Of a stretch of DNA of 9,220 bases, positions 6,026 through 9,220 are shown in pieces (the stretch's first letter is position 1; every line of letters starts with the position of its first letter). The notes under the pieces were generated by a model. The model did no database searches, was not told the DNA's origin, and worked only from the letters and a program-made list of their open reading frames with translations. Position numbers and translations under genes: made by a program. The stretch covers positions 1-9,220 of the forward strand of contig JAKSOX010000063.1 of NCBI GenBank assembly GCA_024405335.1, read 5' to 3'. This stretch comes from Kiritimatiellia bacterium (GTDB lineage Bacteria; Verrucomicrobiota; Kiritimatiellia; RFP12; UBA1067).

Positions 6026-7815
6026 AATTGCGCTTGGCGTTTTCGGTGGTTTGCGCCGTCGGCGCGTTGGCGCGGGCGGCGGACGTCGACCGGCTCGAGG
6101 CGTTGTCCGCGGCCGCCGAGGACGGCGTGTTCGTGGGCGCGGCCACGGCGATGGAAAAGATCCGGCCCCGCGACGGCGCGTTGCCGAAACCGGCGAAGGA
6201 AATCCGCGTGCGTCTGGCGCGCGGCGAACGCGAAGCCGTCCAGATTTTCGTGGCGCCCGTCCGGAGTCCGCTTGCCGGCGCGAGCGTCGCCGCCACGGAA
6301 CTCGTGCGGCCGAGCAAGGGGCTGGCGCGTTTGGTTCCGCGCAAGAAGTTTCCCGCGTCGCGCGTGAAAACGTCCGTGCTGGGCTACGTGGAAACCGTCC
6401 ACGAGCCGCCGTACGAAGTGTCGCGCCAGATCCGGAAGCCGGACGGCGTCGGTTTCCGCCGCATCGGGGAAAAGCCGCGGCTCGGCTGGTGGCCCGATCC
6501 GATTCTCGGCCATCTCGCATCCGTGGACGTGGCGGTCGGCGACGTCCAGGGGTTCTGGATCGAATTCCACGCGCCGTACGACCAGGCGGCCGGCGTCTAC
6601 AACGGCGAACTCGTCGTGTCCGCGGACGGCCGCGAAATCCGCCGTCTGCCGCTGGAAGTGCGCGTGAACGACTTCGCGGTGCCGAAGCGCACCCCGATCC
6701 CCACCGCGCTCTCGTTCGCGCCGTCGCCCAACTGGCATGCCGCCAGCCCCGAGGAAATCGAGCGCAACAACCGGCTGCTCGCGGATCCCGAGGCGCCCGT
6801 GAACAAGTGGAAGCTCCACGAGGCGGAGTGGATCGACTTCCTGGCCGACCGTTTCGTGACGTTCGACAACCTGTACCAGAACAGTTTGGCGAACGATTCC
6901 CGGAAGCTCAACGCGATGTCGCGCTTCGCGCGCGACGGGCGTCTCGTCGGCTTCAACCTTGGCCATTGGGACTTCCCGAAGCGCATGGACGAAACCGGCA
7001 AGTCCATGTGGCGCGTGAGCACCGTCGCCCGTCTGCTCAAGAGCTACCAGACGGCGAAGTCCGTGGGGCTCGAGCGCTACGTGTTCATCTACGGTTGCGA
7101 AGACGTGGACGAGAAGCATTTCGAGAACGTGCGTTGGGCCGTGAACGAACTCAAGCGCGTGATGCCGAACGTGCCGATCCTCACCACCACCTACGACGGC
7201 AAGTTCGGCGTGGGCACGAAACTCGACGTCATGGACCGTTTCACCCCCCTCACCGAGAAGTTCGATCCCGGTCGCGCCGAAAAAGCGCGCAAGGAAGGGC
7301 GGCAGATCTGGTGGCACATCCGCAACGATCCGGACGGCAAGCAGGCGAACATGTACATCGAAAGCCCCGCGATCGAGGGCCGCTTGCTGATGGGCGCGAT
7401 GACGGCGAAGTACCGTCCCGACGGATTCCTCTACCAGGAAACGACGATCTGGAATTCGAAGCGCCCGATTTCCGGTCCGAGCGCGTTCACCGACTGGACG
7501 GCGCAGAGCTGGACCTCGAGCAACGGCGGCTACAGCTGGCTGTGCGCCGGACCCGACGGCGTGCCGTGCACGACGATCCGCTTCGAGAACTTCCGCGACG
7601 GCCTCGAAGACCTCGCCTACGCGCAGTTGCTCGAGGAGAAGATCAAGCGCCACCCGAAGGCGGCGTGGGCCGACGCCGCGCGCGAACTCGTCGCCGTGCC
7701 GAAGACCGTGCTCTCCGGCCTGGCGGAATACACGAACAATCCCGACGACGTGCTCGCCTGGCGCGACGCCATGGCCGACGCGATCGAAAAGGCGAACGCC
7801 GAACAACAGCGATGA
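6022..7815 (+). CDS. exported DUF4091 / GH123-like glycosidase
   Basis: A 597-residue exported protein. A signal peptide covers residues 1-19 (hydrophobic core, then ALARA before Ala20). Residues 60-220 look like the beta-sandwich N-domain of GH123-type enzymes (REAVQIFVAPV, GVYNGELVV, LPLEVRVNDF). Residues 225-560 form the catalytic barrel with the DUF4091 signature: PILTTTYDGKFG (385-396), IWWHIRNDPDG (429-439), ESPAIEGRLLMGAMTAKYRPDGFLY split over 447-471, and FENFRDGLEDLAYAQLLEE (521-539). The related GH123 enzymes are beta-N-acetylgalactosaminidases using an adjacent Asp-Glu pair; here the matching spot reads YGCED (357-361), so the order appears swapped. Activity is therefore uncertain. 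The start ATG at 6022 overlaps the glycosyltransferase stop and follows a GGGGAAGAAG stretch. Likely substrate: a host or environmental glycan. Confidence 0.82.
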   Translation: MKLRLAFSVVCAVGALARAADVDRLEALSAAAEDGVFVGAATAMEKIRPRDGALPKPAKEIRVRLARGEREAVQIFVAPVRSPLAGASVAATELVRPSKGLARLVPRKKFPASRVKTSVLGYVETVHEPPYEVSRQIRKPDGVGFRRIGEKPRLGWWPDPILGHLASVDVAVGDVQGFWIEFHAPYDQAAGVYNGELVVSADGREIRRLPLEVRVNDFAVPKRTPIPTALSFAPSPNWHAASPEEIERNNRLLADPEAPVNKWKLHEAEWIDFLADRFVTFDNLYQNSLANDSRKLNAMSRFARDGRLVGFNLGHWDFPKRMDETGKSMWRVSTVARLLKSYQTAKSVGLERYVFIYGCEDVDEKHFENVRWAVNELKRVMPNVPILTTTYDGKFGVGTKLDVMDRFTPLTEKFDPGRAEKARKEGRQIWWHIRNDPDGKQANMYIESPAIEGRLLMGAMTAKYRPDGFLYQETTIWNSKRPISGPSAFTDWTAQSWTSSNGGYSWLCAGPDGVPCTTIRFENFRDGLEDLAYAQLLEEKIKRHPKAAWADAARELVAVPKTVLSGLAEYTNNPDDVLAWRDAMADAIEKANAEQQR

Positions 7816-9220
7816 AAACGAAAAAAATCAGAATCACCGACACGACTCTCCGCGACGCGCACCAGTCGCTTTGGGCGACGCGCATGCGCACGGACGACAT
7901 CCTCGCGATCGCCGAGGCGATCGACGACGCGGGCTTCTATTCGCTCGAATGCTGGGGCGGCGCCACGTTCGACGTGTGCATGCGCTTCCTGCGCGAGAAC
8001 CCCTGGGAGCGGCTGCGGCTCCTGAAGGGCGTCTGCAAGAAGACGCCGCTGCAGATGCTGTTGCGCGGCCAGAACGTGCTCGGCTACAAGCACTATCCCG
8101 ACGACGTGGTGGAGCGTTTCGTGGCGCTCGCGCGCGAGAACGGCATGGACGTCTTCCGCGTGTTCGACGCGCTGAACGACCCGCGCAACCTCGAAACCGC
8201 GATCAAAGCCGTGAAGAAATACGGCGGCCACGCGCAGGGCACGATTTCCTACACCACCTCGCCGGTCCACACCGTGGCCGCCTACGTGAAGCTCGCCAAG
8301 GAGCAGGCCGCGATGGGCGTGGACACGCTGTGCATCAAGGACATGGCCGGCATCCTCACGCCGGGCGCGGCGCGCGAACTCGTTTCCGCGCTCGTGAAGG
8401 CCGTGCCAGACGTGCCCGTGCAGGTCCATTCGCACATGACCAGCGGCATGGCCGCGGCGATGTACATGGCCGCCGTCGAAGCCGGCGCCGGCTGCGTGGA
8501 CTGCGCGATTTCCACGATGAGTTCGTTCTCCAGCCAGCCGCCGTGCGAATCGGTGAAGACGATTCTCGAGTCGGAAGGTTTCGACACCGGCCTGGACGCC
8601 GCGAAGCTCGCGGAAATCAACGCCTATTTCCGGGAACTGAAGCAGAAACGCCAGCCCGCGAGCTGCCGCAAGGTGGAGCCCGTGGACGCGGGCGTGCTGG
8701 TGCACGCGATTCCCGGCGGCATGATCTCCAACCTCCGCAACCAGCTCGCCCAGCAGGGCGCGCTCGAGCGTCTGCCCGAAGTGCTCGAGGAGCTGCCGAA
8801 GACGCGCGCCGATCTCGGCTATCCGCCGCTCGTCACGCCCACCTCGCAGATCGTGGGCGTGCAGAGCGTGCTGAACGTCCTTTCCGGCAAGCGCTATTCG
8901 ATGGTGACGGACGAAACGAAGCACTACGCCGCCGGCTACTACGGCCGCACGCCCGCGCCGATCGCGCCCGCGTTGCGCAAGAAGCTCTGCGGCGGCCTCA
9001 AGCCGATCGACTGCCGCCCCGCGGACCTGCTCCAGCCCGGTCTCGCCGCCGCCGCGAAGGAAATCCCCGCCGGCCTCGTGAAGGCCGAGGAGGACGTCCT
9101 GTCCTATTGCCTTTTCCCCGAAGTGGCGCTGGGATACTTCAAGTGGCGCGCGCAGCCGGAAGGCAAGCGCGACCCGATTCCCGCCGACCAGGAGGCGACC
9201 GCCGCTCCCGCCGCAGCCGC
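7812..9220 (+). CDS. oxaloacetate decarboxylase alpha / PycB-type carboxyltransferase (partial)
   Basis: The first 469 residues of a biotin-dependent carboxyltransferase; the gene continues past the window. Residues 7-270 form the TIM barrel: DTTLRDAHQSLWATR (10-24, Asp10 a metal ligand), GGATFDV (49-55), LLRGQN (83-88), FRVFDALND (115-123), Lys176 in CIKDM (the lysine carbamylated in relatives) and the metal-binding HSH (206-208). Residues 290-450 are the conserved helical C-domain (IPGGMISNLRNQL, VTPTSQIVGVQSVLNVL, CRPADLL). The last residues are an Ala/Pro-rich linker that usually leads to a biotinyl domain. It moves CO2 between carboxybiotin and pyruvate/oxaloacetate, either as the alpha subunit of a sodium-pumping decarboxylase or as pyruvate carboxylase subunit B; partner genes outside the window decide. 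The ATG overlaps the previous stop (ATGA) and has no Shine-Dalgarno, so coupled translation is likely. Confidence 0.93.
   Translation, partial: MKTKKIRITDTTLRDAHQSLWATRMRTDDILAIAEAIDDAGFYSLECWGGATFDVCMRFLRENPWERLRLLKGVCKKTPLQMLLRGQNVLGYKHYPDDVVERFVALARENGMDVFRVFDALNDPRNLETAIKAVKKYGGHAQGTISYTTSPVHTVAAYVKLAKEQAAMGVDTLCIKDMAGILTPGAARELVSALVKAVPDVPVQVHSHMTSGMAAAMYMAAVEAGAGCVDCAISTMSSFSSQPPCESVKTILESEGFDTGLDAAKLAEINAYFRELKQKRQPASCRKVEPVDAGVLVHAIPGGMISNLRNQLAQQGALERLPEVLEELPKTRADLGYPPLVTPTSQIVGVQSVLNVLSGKRYSMVTDETKHYAAGYYGRTPAPIAPALRKKLCGGLKPIDCRPADLLQPGLAAAAKEIPAGLVKAEEDVLSYCLFPEVALGYFKWRAQPEGKRDPIPADQEATAAPAAA

Noticed and set aside
5965..8924. Two long minus-strand open frames opposite the glycosidase and carboxyltransferase genes
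   Set aside because: His/Arg/Val-rich products without motifs, mirror images of well-identified plus-strand genes.

Overview
This window is GC-rich bacterial chromosomal DNA, densely packed, with no RNA genes, mobile elements or CRISPR visible. The best guess for the source is an uncultured anaerobic member of the PVC group (Kiritimatiellota/Lentisphaerota-like). Three things point there: a DUF4091/GH123-type hydrolase of the kind common in that group, a radical-type 2-hydroxyacyl-CoA dehydratase module, and a biotin-dependent carboxyltransferase of the oxaloacetate decarboxylase/PycB type. The taxonomy is inference only.

Left block (1-1287, minus strand): a four-gene operon read right to left. 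It holds a small cupin related to the mannose-6-phosphate isomerase C-terminal domain, a very short ExbB/TolQ-type proton-channel subunit, an ExbD/TolR-type subunit, and the first 27 codons of a probable TonB-like energy transducer that runs off the window. Apart from the cupin, this is a standard proton-motive-force-to-envelope energy module.

Divergent promoter (1308-1357): a perfect dyad. Two identical extended -10 elements face outward, and both are spaced 16 bp from one shared palindromic TTGCAA at the exact centre. It serves the cupin operon on the left and the next gene on the right.

Centre (1390-3468, plus strand): a single 692-residue protein that fuses an ATP-dependent, [4Fe-4S]-type activase (HgdC/BadF family) to a 2-hydroxyacyl-CoA dehydratase/double-cubane-type reductase domain (HgdB family). 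The activase part carries an extra four-cysteine cluster. Two potential hairpins follow the gene.

Right block (3534-9220, plus strand): an apparent operon behind its own extended -10 promoter: recA, rsfS (ribosome silencing factor), a family 2 glycosyltransferase with a C-terminal membrane anchor, an exported DUF4091/GH123-like glycosidase, and an oxaloacetate decarboxylase alpha/pyruvate carboxylase B-type subunit cut by the window end. Gaps are at most 20 nt, and the last three genes are joined by two ATGA start-stop overlaps. The proteins span DNA repair, translation control, glycan synthesis, glycan breakdown and central carbon metabolism, so the grouping looks like a growth-linked run of genes rather than one pathway.

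Most worth following up: the fused activase-dehydratase with its extra cysteine motif, the symmetric shared -35 divergent promoter, the minimal ExbB, and the apparent Glu-Asp order at the expected Asp-Glu catalytic pair of the DUF4091 protein.
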